DNA of 64,000 bases from Anaerolineae bacterium (lineage in GTDB: Bacteria > Chloroflexota > Anaerolineae > Aggregatilineales > JAFGMM01): assembly GCA_027494055.1 (NCBI GenBank), contig JAOSJO010000025.1, forward strand, positions 205,262 through 269,261, read 5' to 3'. The number at the start of each line of letters is the position of its first letter. The stretch's first letter is position 1. The notes under the pieces were generated by a model. That model searched no databases and was not told the DNA's origin. It saw only the letters and a program-made list of their open reading frames with translations. Shown one piece after another: positions 38,650 through 51,305 of the stretch. The position numbers and the translations under genes were made by a program.

Positions 38650-38872
38650 AGTCCTAAACTCGATATTGAATGAAGACGCCTGGTCAATCGACCCAGGCTT
38701 GTCGAGTGTGCGCGCCTTGCGGAGCGCGACACGCCGGCGAAAGCGCCCCGCGCGGGCACACTGGCGCGTCGCTTCGTTCGCATGTATCATTGAAAAATCC
38801 GCAGGACAGAAGCCGCAACAATCACCCCGTCCCTCCAACAGGGGCTGCATGCATGAGCAGGGAGGTGCGTGC

Positions 38873-39792
38873 ATGGGTAAGGCCAGGATACTGGTGGTAG
38901 AAGACGACTTCGACATCTCGAACATGCTGCGCATCTACTTCACCGGGCAGGGATACGACGTGCAGGTCGCGCCGCGCGGCGGCGATGCGCTCACGCTCAC
39001 CCGGCAGCAGTTGCCACATCTCATCATCCTCGACATCATGCTGCCCGACATGGACGGCTACGCAGTGTGCAAGGAGCTGCGCACCACCACGCGCACGAGC
39101 CACATTCCCATCATCTTCCTCACCCAGCGCGACGAGCGCAGCGACAAGATCGCCGGGCTGGAACTGGGCGCGGACGACTACATCACCAAGCCGTTCGACA
39201 TCGAAGAACTGAAGTACCGTGTCAAGAACGCCATCGACCGCAGCGAGCGCGAGAGCCTCACCGACCCCCGCTCTGGCCTGCCGAGTGGCCGCCTGATCGA
39301 AGACCAACTGCGCAGCCTCATGCGCCAGGACCGCGCCTGGGCCTACATTGACGCGAAGATCAACTACTTCGAGCCGTTCCGGGAGGTCTACGGCTTTCTG
39401 GCCGGCGACGAAGTGCTCCGGTTCACGGCCCTGCTCGTCGGCGAAGTCGTGGACGAACACGGCACGCCAGACGACTTCATCGGCCACCCTGGGGGGACAA
39501 CTTCGTCGTCATCAGCTTCGCCAACCGCCCCGAAGAACTTGCGCGCCACATCCAGGCGCGCTTCAACGAGGAAATCCTTACCCACTACAACTTCATCGAC
39601 CGCGAGGCCGGCAAGATCACGGTGGACGACGGATCGGGCGGGCAGCGCGAGGTGCCGCTCATGTCTCTCTCCGTCGGGCAGGTCTCGACGGCGACGCGCC
39701 AGTTCGCGGACATCCGCGAGGTCACCGAACTCGCTGCCGAGAGCCGCCGGCGCGGCAGCGACAGCGCCGAGGATATCGAGGCGAGCTGGTAG
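38873..39792 (+). CDS. response regulator with degenerate GGDEF domain (one frameshift)
   Basis: About 306 residues. The receiver domain is complete: ILVVEDDFD, LIILDIMLPDMDGY with the phospho-Asp, IIFLTQRDE, and DDYITKPFD with the Lys. The second half resembles a diguanylate cyclase fold (DPRSGLPSGRLIEDQLRSLM, then AYIDAKINYFEPFREVYGF) but the GGDEF signature reads GGDNF after correcting a frameshift at a G-run near 39495, and an upstream DxxxF metal site is altered. Cyclase activity is therefore doubtful; the domain may bind GTP or a partner. It is 80 nt ahead of the giant histidine kinase and is the likely receiver of its phosphate. Confidence 0.8.
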
Positions 39793-39872
39793 TGGGGAGG
39801 GCAGCGCACGGGCCGCTCGACACACGCGCATCGACGACCCTCACCGCCGCGTCCCCCGCTGCGCTTTAGAAA

Positions 39873-42800
39873 ATGGACGTAGGATTTGCACTTGTCTCTG
39901 TTGTAATCGGCCTCGGCTTGCTGCTCATGGTCTACCTGATCTTGCGCCAGCGCGCCGAGCAGGCCGCAATGGAGACGCGCCTCACCAACAGGGCCTACAT
40001 CCCCGTCAGCCTGGCCGCCGCTGACGACGCCGTCGTCGTCGCCAGGGAGGGCGGGCGTGTTGTCTTTCTCAACGACACGGCGCGCCGCTGGTTCGGCCTC
40101 GATGGCGCGGAACCGGATCTGTGGCTGATGGCGCAGCAGGCCCGCCCGGTCAACACCTTCTGGGAGCTGTTCTCTGCGCCGGGCCGCGCCACCTTCCACC
40201 TCCGGGAGCGGCAGGTCGAGGCCACCTCGCACGTCATCCAGACCGAGAGCGGGCGGCAGCTCATGGTCGTGTTCCAGGAACGCCACGCCGTGGACGCGCC
40301 GACCCAGCGCCAGCTCGACCCCGCGCGCGCGATGGTGGTCATCAGCGACATCAGCCAGACGATCAGCGCCAGCCTGCACCTGAGCGAGACGCTCAACTCC
40401 ATCCTCAGCAGCGTCGCCCGCGTCGTGCCCTATGACGCCGGCGAAATCTGCCTGTGGGACCCCGACCGCGCGACGCTGAAGCCGCGTGGCCGCATTGGCG
40501 ACCCCGACCTGCTGGAACCGCTCGACCGCGCCGGGGGCGAGTACCACATCGACGAGGGGTACACCGGCTGGCTGGCGCGCTACCGCCAGCCGTTGCTTGT
40601 CGGCGAGGTCGCCGCGCGCACCGACGTGCGCCCGAAGTTCAACAGCCCCGAAGCGCCGTTTCAGTCCTATGTCGGCGTCCCGTTGCACGTCGGCGACCAG
40701 TTCATCGGGACCCTCGAACTCATCAGCCGCGAGTTCAGCGCGTTCGACCACGACGACCTCTTCCTGCTCCAGGCCATTGCCGGGCAGGCCGCCATCGCCA
40801 TCGACAACGCGCGCCTGTACGAAGAACAGCGCGAGCGCCTCAACGAGTTGAGCGGCCTCCAGCAGATCGCCCAGACCATGGGCGCGCTGACGGACTCGCG
40901 CCAGCTCTACGCGCAACTGACGGAGCGCATCGGGCGGCTGATGAACGTCGAAATGTGCGGGGTGCTCCTCTACGACGAGGCGAGCCACGCCCTCGTCGGC
41001 CAGCCGCCGTTCTTCGGCGTCCCGGAGACGGTCGTCCGCATGTACCGCATCCCGCTCCATGACGCGCGCGTCGCGCGGGCGCTCTGGGCGACAACCCGAC
41101 CTGGTACAGCAACGACATCCAGCACGAGGCCTCGGTGCGCGACCTCGACCTGCTCAACCTGGCGACCGTCGTCGGGGTGCGGACCAGCGCCATCGCGAGC
41201 ATGACGGTGGGGACGCGCCGCATCGGCGTGGTCCAGATCGCCAACAAGCGCGATGGATCGGCGTTCTCGCGCGACGACGTGGCGCTCCTGTCGGTCTTTG
41301 CGACCCAGGCCGCCATCGTCGTGGAGAACACGCGCCTCTACGAAACCGAACAGCGCCGCGCCGAGGAGTTGAGCGGCCTGCAGCGCATCAGCCAGACCCT
41401 CGCCGCGCTCAGCGACCCCGACAAACTCTACGCCCAGCTCAACCAGCGCATCGCGCAGTTGATGGGCGTGGAGATGTGCGGCGTCCTCCGCTACGACGCG
41501 GCGCAACAGGCGCTGGTGAGCCAACCGCCGTTTCACGGCGTGGCCGACGACCTGGTGCGCGCGTACCGCATCCCGCTTGCGGAAGGCTCGCCGACCCACG
41601 ACCTGTTCACCCGCAGCGACGTGTGGTACACGAACGACGTGGGGGGCGGACGAACTGGCGCGCGCCACCGGCCTCGACAAGCTCGCGGAGGCCCTCAGCG
41701 TGGAGCAGACCGCGCTGGCGGCGCTCGCGGTGGGTGGGCGGCGGCTCGGCGTGGTGCAGGTGTCGAACAAGCGCGCCGGCGAGTTCACCGAGGCGGATGC
41801 GCGGGTGCTCGCGCTCTACGCGGGGCAGGCCGCCGTCATCATCGACAACGCGCGCCTCTACCGCGAGAGCCAGCGCCGCATTGAAGAGGCCGAAGGGCTG
41901 CGCCGCATCGCCCAGATTGCCAGCAGCGCCCTCACCCCCGACGCGATCTTCAGCCAGGTCATCGCCGAGACGGTGCGCCTGCTGGACGCGGAAAAGGCCG
42001 TCGTCATGATGGTCGATGAACCGCGCAAGCTCCTGCGCGCCGAAGCGGCCTCCATTTTCGGCGTGCCGCCGGAGGAGGCGCGCCGCCTGCGCATCGAACT
42101 CGACGCCGGCGGCATGGATCAGAGCGTCTTTCGCACGCTGCACCCGTTCCTGTCGAACCACGCCGCCACCGATACGCGCCTCATCCCGGCGTACAGGCCG
42201 CTCGTCGAACGCTACAAGATCGAGCGCATCATCAGCGCCCCGCTCGTCATTCAGGACCGGGGCGTGGGCGAAGTCCTGGTCGCCAACCGGGCCAGTGGCG
42301 ACTTCACCGAGAGCGACGTACACCTGCTGAGCACCATCGCGATGCAGTGCGCGCGGCGCGCTTGAGCGCGCCCGCCTCTATGAAGCCACCGACGAGAACC
42401 TGCGCCAGCGCCTGGAGGAGCTGAACGCGCTGGCGCACATCAGCCGCGAACTCAACGCCACCCTCGACCTGGATCGCATCCTCCAGGTCATCATCGAAGA
42501 AGCGCTCTACACCACCCACGCCGACGACGCCAGCGTGGTGCTCTTCGCGCCGGTGGACCAGTGGCCCGCCGCAGACCAGCCCGTGGTCGAGCGGCGCGTG
42601 GGGGCTGCCGGCGCGCTCGATGGCCTGGCCGAGATCGAGCGCCGCGCTGCCACAACCGGCGCGGAGGTCTGGGTGGGCGATTACGTGGAGGACGGCACGG
42701 GCGATGGCGCGGCCGGCCTGACCCCGGCCCCACCCGATGCCGCCTCTGCGCTCGCCGCGCCGATCTTCCACGATGAACGGATCGTGGGGCTGATCCACCT

Positions 42801-45800
42801 GTGGTCGCGCACGCCCCACCACTTCGAGCGCCGCGCGCGCAACTTCACGCTCTCCCTCGCCGAACAAGCCGGCATCGCGGTCGGCAACGCCGAACTCTAC
42901 CTGGAACAGATGCAGCGCAGCGAGCAGCTTCGCCAGCGCGCCGAGCAGTTGAGCCAGATTTACAGCGTGAGCCGGATGCTGCGCGGCGAGCAGCCGCTGC
43001 ACGCCATTTTGGAAGCCGTCGCCAGGAGCATCTGCGAGACGGCGGGCTTCGACACGGTGCTCATCAGCCTGCGGGACGAGGCGCAGCCAGACCGCTTCTT
43101 GCGCATGGTCAACGTCGGGCTGCCGGAGGACGTGTTCGAGGAGATGAAACGCGCGCCCGTCGCCATGGAGCGCCTCCACAGCCTGATGCTGCCGCAGTTC
43201 CAGATCAGCGCGTCGTACTTCCTGCCGGCGGAGCGTGAGGCCGAGTGGCGGCACGACGACATGGACGTCTACACGCCGCCGGACGTCGCCGGCGGCGCGG
43301 GGGCGGCGCACTGGCGGCCCAACGACCTGATGCTCATCCCCTGCGCACCATCACGGGCGAGATCGTCGGCTACATGACTGTGGACGCGCCGCGCGATGGC
43401 CTGCGCCCCACCCAGACGGACGTGGAACTGCTGGAAATCTTCGCGAGCCAGGCCGCGTTCGCGGTGGAGACGGCGCAGCTTTACGCGGGCATGGAGGAGC
43501 GCGCCAACGAACTCGCCAGGAGCCTGGCCGAACGCGAAGAGAGCTACCGGCAGCTTGACGAGGTTTCGCAGAACCTGCGGCGCAAGGACGACGAACTGAG
43601 CGCCGTCAACCGCCTGCTGGAGCTGCGCGCCGCGCGCCTGCTCGCGCTGCATCGCGTCACGGAGGCCGTCGCCTCCGCCCGCAGCGAGGGCGAAGGCGTG
43701 CTCCAGCCCATCGCCGGCGCGGTCGTTGACGGCATGGGCGTGGACCTGTGTGGCATCGCGCTGGTTGACGACGACGGCTCCTTGCGGCTGGCGGCGCTTT
43801 CGGGCCTGGTACCCGGCGACGTTGACCCGGACCTGGCGGTCGCGCCCGACGGGCCGCTGGCGCAGAGCATCCTCCGCGAGCGGCTGATCCTGGTAGACGA
43901 CGTGGCAAACAGCGCGTGGACTGAAAACCCCGCCGTGACCGGCTTCAAGCTCACCACCTTCGTCACGGTGCCGATCCGCGTCGAGAACGAACTGCGCGGC
44001 GCGCTGCTCTGCAGGAGCCGGCAGGAGGAGATGCACTACACGCGCGAGGACCTGGACCTCTTCGCCATCCTCGCGGACCAGATCGGCTACCTGTACACCA
44101 ACGCCGCGCTGCTGGATGCGCTCCACCGCGAGGCCGCCGCCACCCGGCGCGAGCGCGACCGCCTGGAAGCCCTGCACGTCGTCGCGAGCCGCACGCAGCA
44201 GGCGCGCACCGTGCCCGAACGCCTGCAGATTGTCTCCGACGGCATCAGCGCCGCCGGCTGGGCGCGCGTCATGATTACGCTGCGCGACGAGGACATGGAG
44301 TCCACCGCGCTGATTACCTCCGGGTACAGCGAAGCGGCAATCCAGAACCTTGCCGAGAGCACCACGCCGGCGGCGGTCTGGCGCGCGCGCTTCGCCAACC
44401 CCGCCTTCGAGGCGCTGCGCATCGGCCAGGCGTACTCCTGCGCCACGACCACCCCTGGGTGATGGAGAACCTGTGGGGCGGCGCGCTGCCCGCCGGCTAC
44501 GAGCCGGTTGAGGAAGGCGTGTGGCACCCGCTCGATACCGTGATCCTGCCGCTCTACGGCTCCACCCAGCAGATCATCGGCCTGATCGAGATGGCCGACC
44601 CGCACGACGGCCTGTGCCCGACCGAAGCGACGCTCCGTCCGATTGAGCTGTTCGCCGGGCAGGCGGCGTCCATCATCGAGATGACGCGCCTGGTCGTCGA
44701 GACCATGCGCACCGCCGACGAGGAAGCGCTCATCAGCGAGATCATGGAGGCCGCCACGAGTTCGCTCGACCCGATGGCGATTGCGCAGGCGGTGGCGCGG
44801 GGGCTGCGCCTGCTCGTGCCCTACACCTACATGAGCTTCGCGCTCGTCAACGTCAGCCGTACCGCTCTGGAGCAGCTCCTCATCGTCGAGGAGAAGGAAG
44901 AGGTCATCGTCACCCGGCAGGCGACCATACCTTTCGAGGGGACGGCCATTGGCCGCGCGTTCGAAGCGCAACGGACGCAGATTTACTATGCCGAACAGGA
45001 CGCGCTGGAGGCGTACCCGGACCTGCGCGACCTCCGCAACGCCGGCCTGCGCACGATCATGATTGTGCCCATGGTCGTCGGCGGCAACTCGGTGGGCAGC
45101 CTCAACGTCGCGACCGAACTGGGCAGGGCGTTCGGATTCAGCGAGCACCTGCCGCTTATCCAGCGCATCGCCAACCTGACCGGCGTCTCGCTGGAGAACG
45201 CGCGCCTGTTCCAGCAGGTGCTCGACCGCGAGAACTTCGCCGCCGACATCAACCGCCTGGGCATGGCCCTGAGCGCCACGCTGGACCTCGACGCCGTGCT
45301 CAACCTGATCGCGAAAGAAAGCCTGGCGGTGTTCGACGCGGACAACGCGTTCATTTACCTGGTCGAGGGCGATGAACTGGTCGGCGCGGCGGCGGCCGGC
45401 CCGCTGGACGGCGACTTTGCCGGCGCGCGGCTCCCCATCGCAGAGGCCGACGCGCTGGAGGCGCGCATCGTGCGCGAGCGCAGCGCGCTCATTGTCAACA
45501 ACTGTGGCGAAAACGGGACGGAGATTGCCGCGACCCGCGTCGCCGCCGCCCAGTCGGTGATGGGCGTCCCGCTGCTGCGCGAGGGGCGCGCCCTGGGTGC
45601 GCTCGTCCTCACCGACGCCGACAACCCCGCGCGCTTCGGCGCGAACGATGTCGAGAAGGTCTCGCTCTTCAGCACGCAGGCCGCAATCGCCATCGCCAAC
45701 GCCCGCCTCGTTGAGGAGACGCAGCAGCGCGCCGCCCACCTGTCCACCCTCAACGAGGTTGGCCGCGCGGTGTCGTCGCTCCTGAACGTAGAAAGCGTGC

Positions 45801-48800
45801 TCGAAGTCATCTACCAGCAGGTGCAGCGCAGCCTGTCGCTGGACACGTTCGTCGTCTGCCTCTACGATGCGAGCATCGGGATGGTGTCCTACCCGCTGAT
45901 CTACGACAGCGGCAAGCGCTACCAGGAAGGCCCCGACCTGCCGCCGCCCGGCACCGCCATCTGGCGCGTGATCGAAACGGGCGAGCCGATCATGATCAAC
46001 CGCACGCCGGAGGAACTCGCGTCGATGACGGTCAAGAGTCCGCTCGGCGATGCGTCCAGGCTCTCGGCGTCGCTGCTCTTCGTGCCGCTTGTGGCGGGTA
46101 CGGAGGTGATCGGCGCGATCTCCGCACAGAGTTACAGCCTGAACGCCTATGGCGAAGAACACCTGGCGCTGCTCAGCGGCGTCGCCAGCCAGGCGGCGAT
46201 TGCCATCGCAAACGCGCGCCTGATAGAGGCCGAGCGCCAGCGCACCACCCAGCTTGAGGCGCTCACGCAGGTGAGTTCGCAGATGACCGCCGTGCTCGAC
46301 CGCGACGCGATCATCAACGCCGTGCTCGACCAGCTTGGCCTCGTCGTGGACTTCGACAGCGTGGCGCTGTGGCTGCGCGAGGGCGACCAACTGCGCGTGG
46401 CGGCGGTGCGCGGCTTCGCCGAGGCGCAGCACCTGCTCGGCGTGACCGTTGACGTGCATGAGAGCCAGCTCTTCCAGGACATCGCCGAGAGCCGCCGCAC
46501 GTTGTGCGTCCCCGACGTGCTGGAGGATGCGCGCTTCCCCGCCGCCGAGGCGAGCGCCACGCGAAGCTGGCTCGGCGCGCCTCTTATCAGCAAGGGCGAG
46601 GTCACGGGCCTGCTCACGCTGGACAAGGTGGAGCCGCACTTCTACCAGCCGCACCACGAACAGCTCACGCTGGCGTTCGCTAACCAGGTCGCGGTGGCGC
46701 TGGAAAACGCCCGCCTCTTCGAGGAAAGCGCGCGCCGCACCGCCGAACTCGACCGCCAGGCGCAACGCCTCGCGCTGCTCAACCGCGTGTCGCAGAAGAT
46801 GGCGCAGAGCCTCGACATCGACAGCGTGCTTGAGATCGCCCTCGACGAGATGGCGCAGGCGCTGGGGGTGGACCACGCCGGCGCGCTGCTCTTCGACTTC
46901 GAGGAGGGCGTCGGCCGGCTGCGCGCCGAATTCCCGAAGCCGCCCATCCCGCAACTTGCCGCCATCCCGCTTGAGGACAACCCGGTCGTCGAGCATGTCC
47001 GCCTCGCCGGCGCGCCGCTCGCCATCGAGGACGCGCAGCACGACCCCATGCTGGAGCCGGTGCGCCCCATGATGGTTGGCGGGGGAGGTCCAGTCAACCC
47101 TGATCGTGCCGATGATCGTGGGCCAGAACATCATCGGCGTCCTGAGCCTCGACTCGGTCCGGGCGCGCCGCCGCTTCGAACCCGAACAGGTGGAACTGGC
47201 GCAGACCATCGCCAACCAGGCGGCGGTCGCGGTGCAGAACAACAGCTTCTTCGAGCAGACCGTGCAGCGCACGCACGAACTCGAAATGCTGTTCGAGGCC
47301 GGCGCGGTGACCTCCAGCACGCTGGAACTGGACGCCGTGCTCGACTCGGTCATGCAGCAGATGTTCCAGGCGCTCGGCGGCGACACCTGCACAATCTATT
47401 ACTGGAACGAGGTCAACCACCAGCTTGAGGTCGCCGCGCACACGGACCGCCGCGCAGACGCGCCCTTGCAGCTTGCGCCGGGCGCGACGCTGGACCTCAG
47501 CGATTACCCGGCGCGCAACCAGGCGCTCGTGAAGCGCGATCACTTCATCGTCTCGCGGCAAAACAGCGACGGCGACAAGCGCGAGCTGGCGCAGCTCCGC
47601 GAGCAGAAGATGCAGGGCCGCGTGATCGTGCCGCTGGTGGTGCGCGAGGAAGCGATTGGCCTGGTCGAGGTGCAGACCGCCGACCCGGTGCACACGTTCA
47701 CCCTGAGCGGCGTCCGGCTGGCGCGCACCATGGCGAGCCAGGCCGCCGTCTCGATTGAGAACGCGCGCCTGCAGGCGGAAGCGTACAAGCTCGTCGAGGA
47801 GTCGTTTGCGCTGCAGGAGATCAGCCAGCGCCTCTCGCAGGTGACGGTCAACCTCGACGCCATGTACGCCGTGCTCAAGTCGCAACTGCCCACGCTGCTG
47901 AAGGCGCAGGCGCTCTTCCTGGCGCTCTACGACAAGGGGAAGGAGCGCGTGACCTACCCGGTGGCGCTGCGCGACGGGAAACCAGAGAAGATCCGCGCGC
48001 ACAAGCTGCGCAACGACCTCGTCTCGTGGGTGATCCGCAACCGCACGCCGCTGCTCGCGGGCGGCGCGAGCGAGTTCAGCAACATCGAGGCGATCATGCA
48101 CCGCGAGGGCATCGAACGGCGCGAGGCCGGCCTTGTCGCCTACTGCGGCGTGCCCATCGCGACCGGCGGCGAGGTCTACGGCGTGCTGGCCGTGCGCGAC
48201 TTCGATAACCCCTACGCCTTCAACCTTCCAGACGTGCCGGTGCTCGAATCCGTCGCCAGCCAGATCGCCGCCACGCTGCAGAAGGCCGGCCTCCTCACCG
48301 AGCTTGAGGACCGCGTCCAGGAGCGCACCGAGGAACTCGCCAACGAGCGCGACCGCAGCGAAACCCTCTTCAGGATCACCGCCGAGCTTGGCACCACGCT
48401 CGATGTCGAACGGGTGCTGCACCAGGCGCTCGACATGATGACGCGCGCGGTCGGCGCGGAACACGCCGCCATCCTGCTCATCGATCCGGCGACGCAGGAG
48501 GTGACGCACCGGACGCAGCTCGGCCAGACCGGGACCAACGGCGCGGGGCCGAGCGACCTGGAAATGCAGCTCATGGAGTGGATCACGGCGCACCGCGAGA
48601 CGTTGCGCATCGCGGACGCGACCGCCGACGCGCGCTGGACCGTGGCCGACGGCGACCGCACGCGCGCCGTGATGGCCGCGCCGCTGCTCCAGAACGAGGA
48701 CCTGCTGGGCCTAATGGTGCTCTACAGCACCCGCCCGGCAACCTTCGACGAGGCGCATCAGAAGCTGGTGACCGCCGCCGCCGCGCAGGTCGCCTCGGCG

Positions 48801-49992
48801 GTGAACAACGCCCAGCTTTACCGCCTCACGCGCCAGCAGGCCGAGCGCCTTGCCGAGTTGTTGCGCCGCGAGCAGACCGAGGCCGCCAAGAGCCAGGCCA
48901 TCCTGGAAGGCGTCGCCGACGGGGTGATGGTCGCGGACAGCCAGGGCGAGATCCTCCTGTTCAACAGCGCCGCCGAGCGCGTTTTGGGCCTGGGTCGGGG
49001 CGAGATGGTCGGCAAGCACATCCGCCAACTGGCCGGCGTCTTTGGCGGCGCGGCGCGGGAGTGGTTCCGGGCCATCGAGGCGTGGGCGGCCAACCCGGCG
49101 AGCGTCGAACAGGACTTCCTCGAACAGCGCCTCGAACTGGGCCGGCGCTTCGTCAGCGTCCACCTCTCGCCGGTGACGATGGGCGAGAGCTTCCTCGGCG
49201 TGGTCTCGGTAATCCGCGACATCACGCGCGATGTGGAAGTGGACCGCCTCAAGAGCGAGTTTGTCTCCACCGTGTCGCACGAACTGCGTACGCCGATGAC
49301 GTCGATCAAGGGCTATGCCGACCTGCTGCTGCTCGGCGCGGCGGGCGCGGTCGAGGAGCGGCAGCGCCAGTTCCTTGAGATCATCAAGAACAACGCCGAC
49401 CGGCTGAGCATGTTGGTGAACGACCTGCTGGACATCTCGCGCATCGACCAGGGCCGCGCCAAGCTTAACCTCGCGCCCGTATCAGTCGCAGACGTCATCA
49501 ACGATGTCGTCAAGCACCTCAAGGGACGGATCGAGGACCAGAACAAGCCGATGCGCGTCAAGGTCAGCGTGCCCGGCAAGCTGCCGCCGGTGCTCGCGGA
49601 CTACGACCGCCTGACGCAGATCGTGACCAACCTGGTGGATAATGCCTTCCAGTACACGCCCGCCGAAGGTACCATCGCGGTCACGGCGTCGGTCACGGAG
49701 GACCACATCCAGGTCGATGTCGCCGATACCGGCATCGGCATCGCGCCAGAGCACCTGGAGCGCGTGTTCGAGCGCTTCTACCGGGGCGAGGACCCGCTGG
49801 TGATGGAAACGGCGGGCACAGGTCTGGGGTTGGCAATCGTGCAGAACCTGGTTGGAGATGCACGGCGGCAAGATCTGGGTTGAGAGCACGCTGGGCAGCG
49901 GTACGACGTTCTCGTTCGTGCTGCCCATCCACGGCACAGAAAAGGCGACGCGACGCGCAGGCAACAAGACGCCGGCCAAGCAGAAACGGTAA
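39873..49992 (+). CDS. giant multi-GAF sensor histidine kinase, about 3,370 residues (seven frameshifts)
   Basis: One N-terminal membrane helix (ALVSVVIGLGLLLMVYLIL), a PAS-like domain (nt 40000-40320), then by my count 16 GAF domains starting near nt 40380, 40900, 41420, 41930, 42465, 42985, 43680, 44210, 44765, 45285, 45785, 46300, 46815, 47325, 47850 and 48400. Each ends with a NARL-type helix that leads into a coiled linker. A second PAS (48895-49235), HisKA (KSEFVSTVSHELRTPMTSIK) and HATPase (NLVDNAFQYTP, DTGIGIAPEHLERVFERFY, GTGLGLAIVQ) complete a full transmitter. Seven joins, near 41085, 41645, 42350, 43340, 44445, 47085 and 49855, restore one protein. It sits between two receiver genes. 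Confidence 0.8.
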
Positions 49993-50004
49993 GTCGGGGA
50001 GAAT

Positions 50005-50382
50005 ATGGCTAAGATACTGATTGCTGAGGACGAGCGCGACATCCGGGACCTGGTGACGTTTACGCTGCAATACGCCGGCCACGAGGTCTACCAGGCGCAG
50101 AACGGCGTGGAAGCCGTCGAGATGGTGAAGAAGCACAAGCCCGAACTCATCTTGATGGACGTGCGGATGCCGAAGATGACCGGCTACGAGGCGTGCGCCG
50201 CGCTGAAGAAGAACGCCGCGCTAAGGGATATCCCGGTCGTCTTTCTCTCGGCGATGGGGCAGGATCAGGAGGTGCAGGCCGGCCTGGACGCCGGCGGCAT
50301 CGCCTACATCCTGAAGCCCTTCGCGCCGGATGAGCTGAACCGCCGCGTCAACGAGTTTTTGGAACAGGCGGCGAAGCGCTAG
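50005..50382 (+). CDS. CheY-like single-domain response regulator
   Basis: 125 residues, a receiver domain alone: KILIAEDERDIRDLVTFTL, ELILMDVRMPKMTGY with the phospho-Asp, VVFLSAMGQD and IAYILKPFAPDEL with the Lys. GGGGAG precedes the ATG, which is 12 nt after the giant kinase stop; the two are surely co-transcribed. It has no output domain, so it would act by binding another protein or as a phosphate carrier between the kinase and the GGDEF-type regulator upstream. Confidence 0.93.
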   Translation: MAKILIAEDERDIRDLVTFTLQYAGHEVYQAQNGVEAVEMVKKHKPELILMDVRMPKMTGYEACAALKKNAALRDIPVVFLSAMGQDQEVQAGLDAGGIAYILKPFAPDELNRRVNEFLEQAAKR

Positions 50383-50409
50383 CCGCCGTGCGCTGCGTTT
50401 GGGGAGCCA

Positions 50410-51270
50410 ATGAGCGCCGTAACCGTCGATAACGAACTGGTCCATTACGAGGTGCTGGGGCGAGGCCGCCCGGTCATCTTCGTGCATGGCTGGCTGGGTT
50501 CCTGGCGCTATTGGATTCCGACCATGCAGCAGCTTGCGGTCAAGTTCCGCACCTACGCCCTCGATCTCTGGGGCTTCGGCGACAGCAGCAAGTCCTTTGC
50601 CGGGGGCGAGGACCGCTATGGGCTGGAGCACCAGGTCGCGCTGCTCCGGCAGTTCATGGAGCGCATGGGCATCGAGCGCGCCGCGATGGTCGGGCACGGC
50701 CTGGGCGGGACGGTGGTGGTCAAGTACGCCGCCGGCAACCCTGGCCGAGTGCCGCGCGCCATTGCGATCAGCTCTCCGGTGATGGGCGGCTGGCTCACGC
50801 CTGACCTGAACAACCCGTCGCTGGCGCAGCTCACCAGCCTGGCGGCGCGCGCTGTCAGCGATTCCAGCGCCCAGAGCGAGCTGGAGGCCGAGATTGCCAA
50901 GGTGGACGTGCAGGCGGTGATCCGGAGCGCGCTCAACATCCGGGGCGAGGACACCGGCAACGGCGCGCCCATCGACCTGCGCCCGCTCCTCTTCGACATC
51001 CTCGACATGGACACCACGCCGCCGAACATGGTCATGCTGCTGCACGGCACGCAAGACGCGCTCGTCCGCTTCCCCGACGACGACTCGCTGGACGCACTCG
51101 ACCAGCATGACCGGTTTGTCTTCATCGAACTGGAGGACAGCCGTCACTTCCCCATGGTCGATGCAACCGCCAAGGTCACGCGGCTTATCACCGCGTTCCT
51201 GGAATTGCAGCCGGGCCAGAAGCTCAAGGACCTCCAACCCAAAGACCAGTGGCGTCGCCGGATGCGGTAG
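50410..51270 (+). CDS. alpha/beta-hydrolase-fold protein lacking the nucleophile Ser
   Basis: 286 residues, intact. PVIFVHGWLGSWRYW is the oxyanion-hole strand of the fold, YALDLWGFGDSS follows, and the nucleophile elbow AMVGHGLGGTVV has Gly97 where GxSxG needs Ser (codon GGC at 50698). An Asp candidate is in LHGTQDALVRFPDDD and the His is in DSRHFPMVD. So two-thirds of the triad is present. It starts 27 nt after the CheY-like gene with GGGGAG upstream, so it is probably in the signalling operon. Confidence 0.8.
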   Translation: MSAVTVDNELVHYEVLGRGRPVIFVHGWLGSWRYWIPTMQQLAVKFRTYALDLWGFGDSSKSFAGGEDRYGLEHQVALLRQFMERMGIERAAMVGHGLGGTVVVKYAAGNPGRVPRAIAISSPVMGGWLTPDLNNPSLAQLTSLAARAVSDSSAQSELEAEIAKVDVQAVIRSALNIRGEDTGNGAPIDLRPLLFDILDMDTTPPNMVMLLHGTQDALVRFPDDDSLDALDQHDRFVFIELEDSRHFPMVDATAKVTRLITAFLELQPGQKLKDLQPKDQWRRRMR

Positions 51271-51305
51271 CCGCCCGAAGCCAGGCGTTCACGATGCGCC
51301 ATGCC

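Noticed and set aside
44087-47392. Antisense open frame of about 1,100 codons on the minus strand
   Set aside because: Shadow of the GAF kinase gene in high-GC DNA; Arg/His/Leu-rich composition with no recognisable domain.
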